Shown: positions 42,957 to 51,947, counted from the first letter of the stretch. The stretch: DNA of 64,000 nucleotides from an uncultured Clostridia bacterium (GCA_904419075.1 CAJFQM010000009.1:1-64000), one strand, 5' to 3'. Notes: generated from the sequence alone by a model not told the origin. Program-made: numbers and translations.

Positions 42957-43241
42957 TCAGTTCAGTTTTGTGATCATGCGTCTCAAAACTTCGCCGTCGA
43001 TGCCCGCTACGCGGTCAAGCTCATTGACAACTTTTCCGTCGGCTTCGAACTTCATGAGGACGTAATACGCTTCGTTCTTGAACTTAATCGGATACGCAAG
43101 TTTTTTCGTTCCCCATTTGTCCGTGGATTCTACGGAGCCGTTCATCGATTTTACGATCGTTTCGTATTTTTCGATTTCGGCGGCTTTCGCTTCGTCCGTG
43201 GCGTCGTTGTTGAGCAAATAGAGCATTTCGTACTTTGCCAT
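42957..43241 (-). CDS. rpsF: Ribosomal protein S6
   Basis: 94 residues, 'MAKYEMLYLLNNDATDEAKA', 'VESTDKWGTKKLAYPIKFKN' and 'YYVLMKFEADGKVVNELDRV' match S6. It forms a dimer with S18 on 16S rRNA. GGGAGGTG precedes the ATG. It is the first gene of its operon, under a consensus promoter with a structured leader. Confidence 0.96.
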   Translation of the reverse strand: MAKYEMLYLLNNDATDEAKAAEIEKYETIVKSMNGSVESTDKWGTKKLAYPIKFKNEAYYVLMKFEADGKVVNELDRVAGIDGEVLRRMITKLN

Positions 43242-43257
43242 AGTTTTGTTTCACCTC

Positions 43258-43315
43258 CCGGTCTTATTCGGCATGCCTTCCCGACATGCAAGGCTATATA
43301 CAGCTTGTCTTAAAA
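43258..43315 (-). promoter_or_regulatory. Candidate S6:S18 mRNA leader structure
   Basis: Between the promoter and rpsF the minus strand can pair GCATG with CATGC around TCGGGAAGG, next to CCGAATAAGACCGG. Ribosomal S6:S18 leaders in many bacteria mimic rRNA with a CCG element and feed back on this operon. The match is by eye only. Confidence 0.4.
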
Positions 43316-43326
43316 ACTGTATTCTT

Positions 43327-43355
43327 ATTATATCCCATTTCCGTTTTTTAGTCAA
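43327..43355 (-). promoter_or_regulatory. Sigma-A promoter of rpsF-ssb-rpsR
   Basis: Minus strand: TTGACT (43355-43350), 17 bases ending GGGA, TATAAT (43332-43327). Confidence 0.85.
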
Positions 43356-43406
43356 TTGATTTTCGGGCAAAATACCGCGAATTTTGAGGGATTTTGTCAT
43401 TTTTGA

Positions 43407-43437
43407 AAACCCGAACGAAAATTTTCCGTTCGGGTTT
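43407..43437 (-). terminator. Terminator of the repeat-protein gene
   Basis: AAACCCGAACG (43407-43417) pairs perfectly with CGTTCGGGTTT (43427-43437); on the minus strand TTTTC follows. It ends the unit six bases after the 1,064-residue frame. Confidence 0.8.
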
Positions 43438-43442
43438 CCCTT

Positions 43443-46400
43443 TCATGCTTTTTGTGCTTGATTGAGCGCCTGTAACACTTTGGTAACGTAATCGAGCATT
43501 TCCGTAATCGTCAGTTCTCCGATTTTCGTCTTTTTCTGTCCGTCTTCGTTCTCGATAGGGTCAATGTTGAAAATCGTTGTTCCTCCGACCACGTATTTAT
43601 AAAGAATATCGGTCTCCAAAAAAGCAGTATTGTCGGTCGTGATAATACCGTCTTTATGTAAATCCTCCAAGGTCGCGCTTTGGACGTTGTCCGTCATATT
43701 CGTGACTAACTTATCGATTTCAGAGATTTTATATTCTACCTCTTCTCCGTTCTCGGTTAAAAGATATTTCCAGGTTCCTTGCAGTACTCTTTCCGATTCG
43801 GTCTCGGCTTCAAAAGTCGGAGAGGTGTAATACTTACCGTCTTTTTCGTAAAGCCTGTTTCCGTCTTTGTCGACAAAATAAACGACGGCGGTTTCTCCTT
43901 CTTCTGTCTTTTCGGTCTTGTAGATTTTATCCGCAAATACCTGTTGAACGGTGAGGTCGTTGAGGTCTTTTGCCAACGTTTTGATCGTGGAATCTTTGAG
44001 ATGTTTGAGATAAATATTTCCTTCGACGTCCGTCGCTCCGAGAATTTCCGTCAAAGTGAGCGTATTGATCTTTGCGCTCAGCTGGTCGATAGGGGTATCT
44101 TTGAGACTGATGAGGAGCGCGGAGGTTTCTTCGTCGTTTTCGTCTATGGAGATAACGTCCCCCAACGTGAGGTCCCGCGTAAGCGTGGAGATAGGGGAAT
44201 CTTTGCCCGAAAGGTCTCCTATCGTGCGGGGCGTTTTGCCTTCTTCCATGACGACGTTTCCGTTTTCGTCTACCGTGTAATCCTGTCCTTCCACGCCGTA
44301 GAGAATATACATGGTGATTTTATCTTTGGGATCGGGGGTGATAATCGCGGACAGGCGGACAGAGTCAATCGTGCTCTTGTCTTTCAGATCCTTGACGGTG
44401 CGGGGCGATTTCCCTTCTTTCATGACGATTTCTTTTGTGCCGTCGTCGTTCGTGACGATTTCATAATCCTCGCCCTCGTTTCCGTAAGCGATGGACATAA
44501 GGATAGCGTTATCCGAGGCCGCGTCGAGGGAAAGGACCGTAGAAATATACATTTCGTCGATGATTTCCGAGCCGTTCTTCAAATCCTCTATGGTGCGGGG
44601 AGCCTTGCCTTCCGCCCAAACGATTTCCCCGTTTTCTATCGTATAGTCCGCCCCTTCGTTTCCGTAAGCGAGCGCGACCATTACGGGATCGGAATCGGGG
44701 TTGAGGGGAGACACGCCGAGGACGTCTGCCAGTTTGAGCCCGTTCAAAAGCTCGCTTGCCTTTTCGTCGTCGCGGAGATCGCCCACCGTCGTAGGAGCCT
44801 TCCCGCCTTCTATGCGGACGATCGTATTCGTTTCTGTATCTATCGCATAATCGACGCCTTCGCTTCCGTAGGCGAGTGCGAGTAACATGGAATCGGAATC
44901 GCCGTCGAGCCCCATGAGGGTACCGAGCTCTATATCGTCGAGGAGATGGGAGCCTTCTCCGTCCATGAGGTCGCCGAGCGTCGTCTTTTCGTAGAGCAGT
45001 TTTTCGCCCGAGCAGTCCTCTTCTTCATAGAGATAGAAATCAGTATCGCCTTCCTTGTCGGCTTTCGCGTAATAAATTTTTTCGCCGCGCAGGATTTTGT
45101 AAATACCGTTTTCGGGTGTTTCTGTCGTTTCCGTCGTGGCGGGTTCTCCTTTTTCGTCGTATAAAACGCCGTCTTTTAAGGTATAGACGAGGGGGAGCAT
45201 TTGGATTTCAAACTCGCCTTCCCCGACTTCGACGACCTTGTAGCTTTTGTTTTTCGTCCCGTAAGCGAGGGCGCACATGAGGTCATCGTTCGGGTCTACT
45301 TTCAGCACGGCGCCGAGCTCCATTTTGTCGAACAGTTCGCTGGTATCGCCGTCCGTGAGGGAACCGATCGTATTCGGCTCGGTAATCGGGACGATTTTTC
45401 CGTTTTCGACGACATAATCCTTTCCCTCGCTGCCGTAGGCGAGCGAAATGAGGATTGCATCGGATTCCGGCGTCACGTTGAGAACGTCTCCGAGACGCAT
45501 ATCCTCAAATACCTCCGTCACGTTTCCGCTCGTCAGGGAGCCTATGGACAGCGGCTTGTGTTTAATGAGCTTTCCCGACTTGTCATACGCTTCATAAGAG
45601 CCCGCCGTTGCGGTCGCTTTCAGATTGCAGACGATTTCATTTTCGGACGTGTAGACGATAAAGGCATATTGTTCATCGTTCTCGTCGGAGAGGGCGCAAG
45701 CCGCGGCTTGCGCAGCCTTGACAGGCTGCGCGGAAATATAATTTCCGTTTTCTGCTATCCAGCGTTCCGCCGTTTCGTCGTAGGAGTATACGACGCCGTC
45801 GGGGTCGGTAATCGTATTCGCCGCCCCGTCGTATTTGTAGGAAAGGGGAAGCATTTCCACGGTATTTGTCGCTTCGTCGTATGTATACGTTTCGCCCTCG
45901 GCGCCGTAAAGTAGTGCGCGAATCATGGGGTCGGAGTTGTCTACATTTCCCATGACGGCGGACAGACTGACCTTGTCGAGCACCTGATTGGTGTCGGCGG
46001 TCAGCGAGCCGAAGGTAGTGGGTTTTGCATCGCCCAGCATGACGACGTTGCCCGCCTGGTCGAAGGTATAATCCTCTCCTTCCTCGCCGTAGCAAAGGGC
46101 CATGAGGAGGGAATAACTGTCGTTTGTCTCCTCCAACATACCCGCCTTGTCGAGCATGGTGCCTATTTCTATATCGTTTACGGTGTCCTTAAAAAAGGTG
46201 CTCATTTCTGACAGGGGCGTTTCGAGGAACACGTCCGCGTCGACGACGACGCCGTATTCTCCCATCTGTTCCGTCAGTTTTTCGGCGGTTTTGCGCACCA
46301 TGGGGGAGAATTTTTCCAAAGAAGAAAGGCTGGCGTTGCCGTTTTGGAAGTCGGAGGCGAGCTGATTTAAGTCTTTGAGAAGGCCGTAAACCGTCTTTTG

Positions 46401-46637
46401 AGCGTACTCTTCGGTGATATATTCCGTATAATCAATATCGCTTCCCGTAATTTTATTGACGGTATCAAATCCGTCCTTGATTTTTATCTTTGCAAAAAGC
46501 ACATATCCGAGCCCCGCGAGTCCGCCGAGCGTACAGATGAGCCCCAGGATAAAACCGAGCAGGACGGCGAGAAATTTGCTCCAAAAGTGACTTTTGCGTT
46601 CAGGTTCGTATTCGTAATCTTCTTCGTAGTGTGCCAT
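43443..46637 (-). CDS. Membrane-anchored extracellular repeat protein, 1,064 residues
   Basis: A short acidic cytoplasmic start (MAHYEEDYEYEPERKSHFWS) is followed by one membrane helix (about 20-50) and a very acidic outer part. From about 165 to 850 a unit of 60-110 residues recurs eight times. Each has a '-L-x-LAYG-x-EG-x-DY' strand pair, a '-NGxIV' strand, '-TIGDL-' and a short '-LxLGDVLG-' helix. Examples are 'LLALAYGSEGVDYAI', 'MVALAYGNEGADYTI' and 'LMSIAYGNEGEDYEI'. The C-terminus ends with more '-LTITEML-' helices. No known family. It is read with the small cupin-like gene from a consensus promoter. A surface or envelope-spanning role is inferred. Confidence 0.8.
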   Translation of the reverse strand: MAHYEEDYEYEPERKSHFWSKFLAVLLGFILGLICTLGGLAGLGYVLFAKIKIKDGFDTVNKITGSDIDYTEYITEEYAQKTVYGLLKDLNQLASDFQNGNASLSSLEKFSPMVRKTAEKLTEQMGEYGVVVDADVFLETPLSEMSTFFKDTVNDIEIGTMLDKAGMLEETNDSYSLLMALCYGEEGEDYTFDQAGNVVMLGDAKPTTFGSLTADTNQVLDKVSLSAVMGNVDNSDPMIRALLYGAEGETYTYDEATNTVEMLPLSYKYDGAANTITDPDGVVYSYDETAERWIAENGNYISAQPVKAAQAAACALSDENDEQYAFIVYTSENEIVCNLKATATAGSYEAYDKSGKLIKHKPLSIGSLTSGNVTEVFEDMRLGDVLNVTPESDAILISLAYGSEGKDYVVENGKIVPITEPNTIGSLTDGDTSELFDKMELGAVLKVDPNDDLMCALAYGTKNKSYKVVEVGEGEFEIQMLPLVYTLKDGVLYDEKGEPATTETTETPENGIYKILRGEKIYYAKADKEGDTDFYLYEEEDCSGEKLLYEKTTLGDLMDGEGSHLLDDIELGTLMGLDGDSDSMLLALAYGSEGVDYAIDTETNTIVRIEGGKAPTTVGDLRDDEKASELLNGLKLADVLGVSPLNPDSDPVMVALAYGNEGADYTIENGEIVWAEGKAPRTIEDLKNGSEIIDEMYISTVLSLDAASDNAILMSIAYGNEGEDYEIVTNDDGTKEIVMKEGKSPRTVKDLKDKSTIDSVRLSAIITPDPKDKITMYILYGVEGQDYTVDENGNVVMEEGKTPRTIGDLSGKDSPISTLTRDLTLGDVISIDENDEETSALLISLKDTPIDQLSAKINTLTLTEILGATDVEGNIYLKHLKDSTIKTLAKDLNDLTVQQVFADKIYKTEKTEEGETAVVYFVDKDGNRLYEKDGKYYTSPTFEAETESERVLQGTWKYLLTENGEEVEYKISEIDKLVTNMTDNVQSATLEDLHKDGIITTDNTAFLETDILYKYVVGGTTIFNIDPIENEDGQKKTKIGELTITEMLDYVTKVLQALNQAQKA

Positions 46638-46649
46638 AAGTCCGTTACC

Positions 46650-46964
46650 TCACTTTCTGACGACTAAAAATTTAGGGGAGCCGTTGACTTCGTATTCGCC
46701 CGCGGCCTCGATTTCGAAACATTCTCCCGGGGCGAAAGGGGTTTCGCCCTTTTTCCATTTGAAATGTCCGTTTCCTTCCAGAATTTTCAAAAAATCCTTT
46801 CCTTCCGAGAATAATTTGAAGCGTTGAGCTTCTTTTACGAGGAGCGCGCCGCCGTTTTTTCCGAGCTTTGCGCCCTGAACGCGGCCGTCCTTAAAGACAA
46901 AACTCTCTTCGGATAAGGAAAAAATGCCTTGCGTTTCCGCTTCCTGTATTTTTATGATATGCAT
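46650..46964 (-). CDS. Small cupin-like protein
   Basis: 104 residues from MHIIKIQEAETQGIFSLSEE at 46964 with GGAG upstream (a GTG two codons earlier is less likely). The end, 'GETPFAPGECFEIEAAGEYE' then 'VNGSPKFLVVRK', resembles the C-terminal cupin strand pattern of mannose-6-phosphate isomerase-type proteins. It is too short for catalysis and lacks obvious metal ligands. It precedes the repeat-protein gene by 12 bases in the same unit. Confidence 0.6.
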   Translation of the reverse strand: MHIIKIQEAETQGIFSLSEESFVFKDGRVQGAKLGKNGGALLVKEAQRFKLFSEGKDFLKILEGNGHFKWKKGETPFAPGECFEIEAAGEYEVNGSPKFLVVRK

Positions 46965-46992
46965 AAACACTTCTCCGTTTGATATTGATTAT

Positions 46993-47021
46993 ATTATAAC
47001 ATATTCCGAATAAAAATGCAA
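46993..47021 (-). promoter_or_regulatory. Sigma-A promoter of the cupin-like and repeat-protein genes
   Basis: Minus strand: TTGCAT (47021-47016), 17 bases, TATAAT (46998-46993). Confidence 0.8.
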
Positions 47022-47047
47022 GTATTTCTCCGCCGTTGACGATGCGA

Positions 47048-48235
47048 TCAGTATTTTCCGTCCGCGGGAGGAGTGTCGGCGGGGAAATCGGACAGAAGTC
47101 CGCCGCCCGAACTTCCGAGGTCGACGTCTTTGAGCTTTTTTGCGATAATTCTCGTCCTTCCCGCGGCGTTTTCTATGGTATCCTGCGCCTCCTGCAATTT
47201 TTTCTGCGTCTTTTCGAGCACGTCGGTGAACTTTCCGAACTCGTGCTTGAATACCGCCAAAAGCTGCCAAAGTTCCTGAGAGCGGCGTTCTATCGCGGAT
47301 ACTTTGAAGCCCGTCTGCAACGTGGAGAGGAGGGCGCTCAGATTGGTGGGGCCGCAGACGAGGATTCGCCTTAAAGAGAGATATTCGCTCAGATCGGGGA
47401 TTTTGAGCACTTCCGCATATAAACTTTCTATCGGGAGATACATGACGGCGAAATCGGTCGTGCGAGGGGGGAGGATATATTTGGAAGCGATGGAATCCGC
47501 CTGTAATTTGACTGCCCGGCCGAGGTTTTTCAAGGCCCGTTCCTCCGCTTCGCGGTTGCAGGCGTTTTCTGCGTCGATGAGCCGCTGATATTCTTCTATG
47601 GGAAATTTGCTGTCTATGGGCAGATAGACGCAGGCGCCGTTTTTTTCGGGCAGGAGCACGGCGAAATCGACCATGGAATCCGTCAGCGGATTGAGCTTGA
47701 CCGAAGCCGCGTATTGATTGGGCGCCAGCATTTGCGAAAGCAGGGCGCCGAGCTGCATTTCTCCCCAGGTGCCGCGCAGTTTGACGTTGGAGAACACCTT
47801 TTTGATGTCGGAGACGCTGGCGGCGAGGCTCTGTACCTCTCCGATGCCGCGGTATACGGCTTCCAGGCGCTGTTGAATGACGGAATAGCTTTCCGTCAGC
47901 TTGCTTTCGAGCGTTTCGGACAGCTTGTCGTTCACGGTGCGGCGTATTTCGTCGAGCGCCCGCTGGTTGTTTTCCGCGACGTAGCGGAGCTGTTCTCCGA
48001 CCGTCTTTTGCATGTTGTTGAGTCGGTATTCCGTCATGGAGCCGAGCGAAGTGATCGCCTTATTCGTGTAGTCGGCGACGCCGCCGAGCTTGTCGAGTTT
48101 TTCCTTCACCGCGTCCATGCCTGTGTCGTTTCCGTTCTGCGCGCCTTTCGGTTTCCTTGAAATCAGGACGAGCAGCAGGAGGACGACGAGCAGCAACAGG
48201 GCGATGCAGATAACGATGAGCGTTTTTTCCGTCAT
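47048..48235 (-). CDS. rmuC: RmuC-family DNA recombination protein
   Basis: 395 residues: an N-terminal membrane anchor (about 4-25), a coiled coil (about 40-130), then the RmuC nuclease-like core with 'NVKLRGTWGEMQLGALLSQM', 'VYLPIDSKFPIEEYQRLIDA' and 'FAVMYLPIESLYAEVL'. The core has the restriction-endonuclease fold; E. coli RmuC limits inversions at short inverted repeats. It follows cca by 54 bases on the same strand. Confidence 0.93.
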   Translation of the reverse strand: MTEKTLIVICIALLLLVVLLLLVLISRKPKGAQNGNDTGMDAVKEKLDKLGGVADYTNKAITSLGSMTEYRLNNMQKTVGEQLRYVAENNQRALDEIRRTVNDKLSETLESKLTESYSVIQQRLEAVYRGIGEVQSLAASVSDIKKVFSNVKLRGTWGEMQLGALLSQMLAPNQYAASVKLNPLTDSMVDFAVLLPEKNGACVYLPIDSKFPIEEYQRLIDAENACNREAEERALKNLGRAVKLQADSIASKYILPPRTTDFAVMYLPIESLYAEVLKIPDLSEYLSLRRILVCGPTNLSALLSTLQTGFKVSAIERRSQELWQLLAVFKHEFGKFTDVLEKTQKKLQEAQDTIENAAGRTRIIAKKLKDVDLGSSGGGLLSDFPADTPPADGKY

Positions 48236-48289
48236 GATTTTTTCCTCGTGATTTTTTCTTGGGTATTTGGTTTTGTCGTGGCACTGTTT

Positions 48290-49654
48290 TTATTTGCCGT
48301 CTGCGCCGTACTTTTTGCCCCGTGCGAGCGAGAGGAGTTTTTCCTTTCGGTTCAAGGCGGGGCAGAGCGCGCATTGCAGCAAAAGCTCGTCGAGGACGAG
48401 CGAGATGGAGGACGGGGGGATTTCCGCGTCTTTCAGGTCTCCGCCCGAAACGGCGAGTTCGGACTTTTTGAGCGGCGCGCCCTCCGCGCGCATTTTTTGA
48501 AGGAGCGCTTCCCATTTCAGATTGGTGGGGCAGACGGAAAGATCGTCCTTGCAGCCCGAATAGTCCGCCTGTTTCAGAAGCATCAGCTTTTCGAGCAGGT
48601 CGAAGCGGAGAACGAAAAATCTTCTGAGCTTTCCCTCCCGCACTTTTCCGTCGAAGTCGTACATGTGCAGGCGGACGAGCGCTTTTATCTCTGTCGTCTC
48701 TTTCTTGGGGGCGCGGAATCGGGCGAGGATTTCTCCCGCGATGCGTTCCCCCTCTTCGGGGTGTAAAAAGGCGTTGCCGTCCCGTTTCATGCAGAAGGGC
48801 TTTCCGACGTCGTGCAAAAGGGCGGCGGCTCTCACGCGCTCGTCCGCGTACAGGACGGCGCGGAGGGTGTGTTCGAGGACGTCGTGCGCGTGGAAATCGC
48901 TTCTCTGGACCATGCCTCGCCCGAGCGCGAGTTCGGGCAGGATATAGTCGAGCACGCCCGTTTTATCGAGGATTTTCAGCCCCTCGTAATGTCCCCGGCG
49001 GTTGCCGTATTTTTTATCCGCGCGGAGAATGGCGTTCAGTTCCGCCCATATCCGTTCGGGGGAGATGTCCGAGATGAGGGAGGCGTTGGCCGCCGCGCCT
49101 TCGATGCATTCCGCCGTCGGCGTAAAGCCGAGCTGTCCCGCCTGTCTTGCAAGCCGCATGAGCCGAAGTCCGTCTTCTCCGAATACTTTTCCCGCATCGT
49201 CGACCGTTTTCAGCCGTTTTTGTTCGATGTCCGCTCTGCCGCCGAGCGGGTCGAGAAATTTATCGGCGGCGATGTCGTAATAGACGGCGTTGGCGGTGAA
49301 GTCCCGCCGTTTCGCGTCGAGGGAAATGTCTTCGGTGAAAAAGATTTCGGACGGGACATGGGTGCCGCGCACGTATTTGTCCGAACGGAAGCAGGTATAT
49401 TCGTAGTCGATTCCGTCTCCTTTGAGCTTGACGGTACCCGTGTTTTTGTATACCGCCTCCGCGCGGAATCCACAGGCTTCGGCGGCGGAGACGAGCTCCT
49501 CCGTGCTCATGGGGGAGCAAATATCCCAATCGCTTGTTTCTCTCGTGAGCCCCGCGAGAAAATCGCGCACGCTTCCGCCCACCACGTAGAGGGGGCGGGG
49601 GCAGCTTCGGGCCAAACGGAGGAGTTTTTCGGGAATGATTCGCTGCATAGACAA
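48290..49654 (-). CDS. cca: CCA tRNA nucleotidyltransferase
   Basis: 454 residues of class II type. The head has 'YVVGGSVRDFLAG' and 'ETSDWDICSPMS' with the catalytic DxD (Asp-Trp-Asp), 'RRDFTANAVYYD' and 'DGLRLMRLARQAGQLGF'; the C-terminus carries an HD domain ('HDVLEHTLRAV', 'ALLHDVGKPF'). It adds or repairs the 3' CCA of tRNAs. Its promoter shares its -35 hexamer with the divergent lipid kinase. Confidence 0.95.
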   Translation of the reverse strand: MSMQRIIPEKLLRLARSCPRPLYVVGGSVRDFLAGLTRETSDWDICSPMSTEELVSAAEACGFRAEAVYKNTGTVKLKGDGIDYEYTCFRSDKYVRGTHVPSEIFFTEDISLDAKRRDFTANAVYYDIAADKFLDPLGGRADIEQKRLKTVDDAGKVFGEDGLRLMRLARQAGQLGFTPTAECIEGAAANASLISDISPERIWAELNAILRADKKYGNRRGHYEGLKILDKTGVLDYILPELALGRGMVQRSDFHAHDVLEHTLRAVLYADERVRAAALLHDVGKPFCMKRDGNAFLHPEEGERIAGEILARFRAPKKETTEIKALVRLHMYDFDGKVREGKLRRFFVLRFDLLEKLMLLKQADYSGCKDDLSVCPTNLKWEALLQKMRAEGAPLKKSELAVSGGDLKDAEIPPSSISLVLDELLLQCALCPALNRKEKLLSLARGKKYGADGK

Positions 49655-49681
49655 AATTCCTCAAAAATTTTTTTCTTTTAC

Positions 49682-49710
49682 AGTATACCAAATTATAAAA
49701 TAAATTGCAA
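49682..49710 (-). promoter_or_regulatory. Sigma-A promoter of cca
   Basis: Minus strand: TTGCAA (49710-49705), 17-base spacer, TATACT (49687-49682). The -35 is palindromic and also serves the plus-strand promoter. Confidence 0.8.
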
Positions 49711-49733
49711 TTATCGGTAAAGTATTATATAAT
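49705..49733 (+). promoter_or_regulatory. Sigma-A promoter of the lipid kinase gene
   Basis: TTGCAA (49705-49710), 17-base spacer, TATAAT (49728-49733), sharing its -35 hexamer with the cca promoter. Confidence 0.82.
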
Positions 49734-49819
49734 ATATCCGAACAATTTTTTGTCTGCACGAGAAAAAAGACGGAAAATGTCAGACGGCTTTAACAAATTT
49801 CACAAAGGAAAACGCTAAA

Positions 49820-50683
49820 ATGTATTGTATTATCGTCAATCCGAACGCGGGAAAAGGAAAGGGAAGAAAAAATCTGAAAACGGCATTGAAACTTTTTTCG
49901 GAGCGCGGCGCGGAATATTCCGTTTTCGAGACGACCCGTGCGGGCGAAGCGAAGGAGTTTTCCGAACGGCTGACCTCGTCGGGGAAAAAGGAAATCATCG
50001 TCGTTGGCGGCGACGGCACATTGCACGAAGTCCTGAACGGCATTTCCGACCCTTCCTCTTGCCGTCTCGGATTAATCCCGTCGGGCACGGGGAATGATTT
50101 TGCCGCCGCGGCGGGGCTTCCGTCGAACGCGGCGCGGGCGGCGGAAATCATTTTAAGCGGGGAGACGAAGGCGACGGATTTTCTTTGCGTCGGGGGCGTC
50201 CGCTGCATGAACGTGGGCGGGCTGGGCATGGACGTAGACGTTTTGGTTCGGTGCAAGAAGGGGCGTTTCGTCAAGGGAAAGATCAAATATCTTTTAAGCC
50301 TGTTGCAGAGCCTGTTCACCTTTAAGGGCTATGAAATCGAGATAGAGAGCGGGGAACGCAGGGAAACCCATAAAGCGCTGATCGCGGTGGCGTGCAACGG
50401 CACGCAGATCGGCGGAGGAATCCGCATCTGTCCCGCGTCCGTCATAGACGACGGAAAAATCGACGTCATGGCGGTGGAATGTATGGGAAAGGCGCAAATT
50501 GTCAAGGCTTTTCTCTATCTCATGAAAGGAAAAGTCTTGGATTATCCCGCCGCGGAGCACTTTTTGTGCGAGCGGGTGAAAATAGTTCCGTCGCAGCCCT
50601 GTACGGTGCAGCTGGACGGGGAGTTGTACGACGGATTGGAGTTTGACGCGCGGATCGAGCGCGGTTTGAAAATGTACCGCTGA
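49820..50683 (+). CDS. Diacylglycerol/lipid kinase (DagK/YegS family)
   Basis: 287 residues. Begins 'MYCIIVNPNAGKGKGRKNLK'; 'IIVVGGDGTLHEVLNGI' is the nucleotide-binding signature, then 'GLIPSGTGNDFAAAAGLP' and 'CTVQLDGELYDG'. Such kinases return diacylglycerol to phosphatidic acid, which matters when LTA synthase releases diacylglycerol; an LTA-synthase-like gene is elsewhere in the window. The gene overlaps no neighbour and is followed by the phosphatase 29 bases on. Confidence 0.92.
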   Translation: MYCIIVNPNAGKGKGRKNLKTALKLFSERGAEYSVFETTRAGEAKEFSERLTSSGKKEIIVVGGDGTLHEVLNGISDPSSCRLGLIPSGTGNDFAAAAGLPSNAARAAEIILSGETKATDFLCVGGVRCMNVGGLGMDVDVLVRCKKGRFVKGKIKYLLSLLQSLFTFKGYEIEIESGERRETHKALIAVACNGTQIGGGIRICPASVIDDGKIDVMAVECMGKAQIVKAFLYLMKGKVLDYPAAEHFLCERVKIVPSQPCTVQLDGELYDGLEFDARIERGLKMYR

Positions 50684-50712
50684 CGCGCGGAGACGAGGAG
50701 AAAGGATAGGGA

Positions 50713-51801
50713 ATGTTAGGCGGAATTTACAAAAAGATATTGAACAGAATGCCCGCGGGGATATTCGTGTTCGACGACAGACTGCGCGTGCGATTTACGA
50801 ACGCCGCTTTCCGCCGCTGTTTTTCCGACCGCGCGAAGGGAAAGGGCAGCTTAAAAGAAGCGCTCGGCTGCGGCGAGGAAGCGAAGGCCTGCGGCGAAGG
50901 CGCCTCGTGCGTATATTGCGCGTTTCGGAACGTCATGCAGGCGGCGGTCAAAGACCAGGCGGAGAAGTCGGACACCGTTTCCGCCGACGTCCGCCGCGCG
51001 GACAGGACGGATAAAATCACCGTTCGCATCCGCATTTTACCCGCGGACGATAAAGGGAAACTTTTTTTGGGGCTTACGGACGGCACCTATCAGACGGAGC
51101 TGGCGCGGGAAATGCTGTCCGCGCGGCGGATTCAGCAGCGGCTTCTTCCCGCGGGAAAGAGCGCGGGCGGAATCTCCTATGCCTATCTGTATATTCCCTG
51201 TCTGGAAATCGGCGGCGACCTGCCCGACGTGTACGAGCTGAACGGCCAGACCTACGGAATACTGTCCGACGTTTCGGGCAAGGGAATTTCCGCGGGAATG
51301 TTATCCGCGTTCGTCAAGGCGGGCTTTGACCGCAAGCAGGTTTCCCTCGCGGACGCGCTCTGCCTGCTGAGCGGAAAATTCAAGGAACTCAATCTCGACG
51401 AACGGTCGTACATCACGGTAGCGGCGGTGAGGATCGACGAAAGGGAGAAAAAAATCCGCTATGCGGCGGCGGGGCACAACGCGCCCATTCTCTTGAAGAA
51501 CGGCCCGGGAATCAACGAAATAGAATCTCCCGCGCCGCCCATTTCCAATTGGATTCCCGATTTTGTCTATGCGGAGCGGGAAATTCCCTTTGAAAAGGGA
51601 GACGTTTTGGTTTTGCTCACGGACGGAGTCACGGAATGCGCCAATTCCGCGGGGGATTTGTTCGGCATAGAACGCGCGGAGAGCGTGCTTCTTCAATCGC
51701 ACGGCGCGGAAGATTTTATCTCGAAGTTAAAGACGGCGCTCACGGTATTTTCGGGCGGAAAATTTTCCGACGACATCACGGCGATCGCTTTTGATTTGTA
51801 A
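50713..51801 (+). CDS. PAS-containing PP2C (SpoIIE-type) serine phosphatase
   Basis: 362 residues. The N-terminal PAS-like domain (about 8-130) carries four Cys ('GCGEEAKACGEGASCVYCAF') that could bind metal or sense redox. The SpoIIE domain follows: 'EIGGDLPDVYELNGQTYGIL', 'SDVSGKGISAGMLSAF', 'AAAGHNAPILLKNG' and 'VLVLLTDGVTECAN', with the metal-binding Asp residues present. It would dephosphorylate anti-anti-sigma type regulators. No sigma or STAS genes are adjacent. It is in one unit with the lipid kinase. Confidence 0.9.
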   Translation: MLGGIYKKILNRMPAGIFVFDDRLRVRFTNAAFRRCFSDRAKGKGSLKEALGCGEEAKACGEGASCVYCAFRNVMQAAVKDQAEKSDTVSADVRRADRTDKITVRIRILPADDKGKLFLGLTDGTYQTELAREMLSARRIQQRLLPAGKSAGGISYAYLYIPCLEIGGDLPDVYELNGQTYGILSDVSGKGISAGMLSAFVKAGFDRKQVSLADALCLLSGKFKELNLDERSYITVAAVRIDEREKKIRYAAAGHNAPILLKNGPGINEIESPAPPISNWIPDFVYAEREIPFEKGDVLVLLTDGVTECANSAGDLFGIERAESVLLQSHGAEDFISKLKTALTVFSGGKFSDDITAIAFDL

Positions 51802-51897
51802 AACTTTGAGACTTTGCGGCGGATTGAGATATGCCGTCATTCCCATGGCGATTTTTGTCGCAAGCCTGGCATTTTATCGCTCAAAGGATAAAAAATA

Positions 51898-51937
51898 AGA
51901 CAGGGTACGCAAGGCGCGCACTCTGTCTGTTTTTTTG
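51898..51937. terminator. Bidirectional terminator between the phosphatase and ECF genes
   Basis: AGACAGGGTACGC pairs (two G-T/A-C changes) with GCGCACTCTGTCT, flanked by AAAAAATA on the left and eight T on the right, so it can stop both convergent genes. Confidence 0.82.
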
Positions 51938-51947
51938 TGTCGAATTT

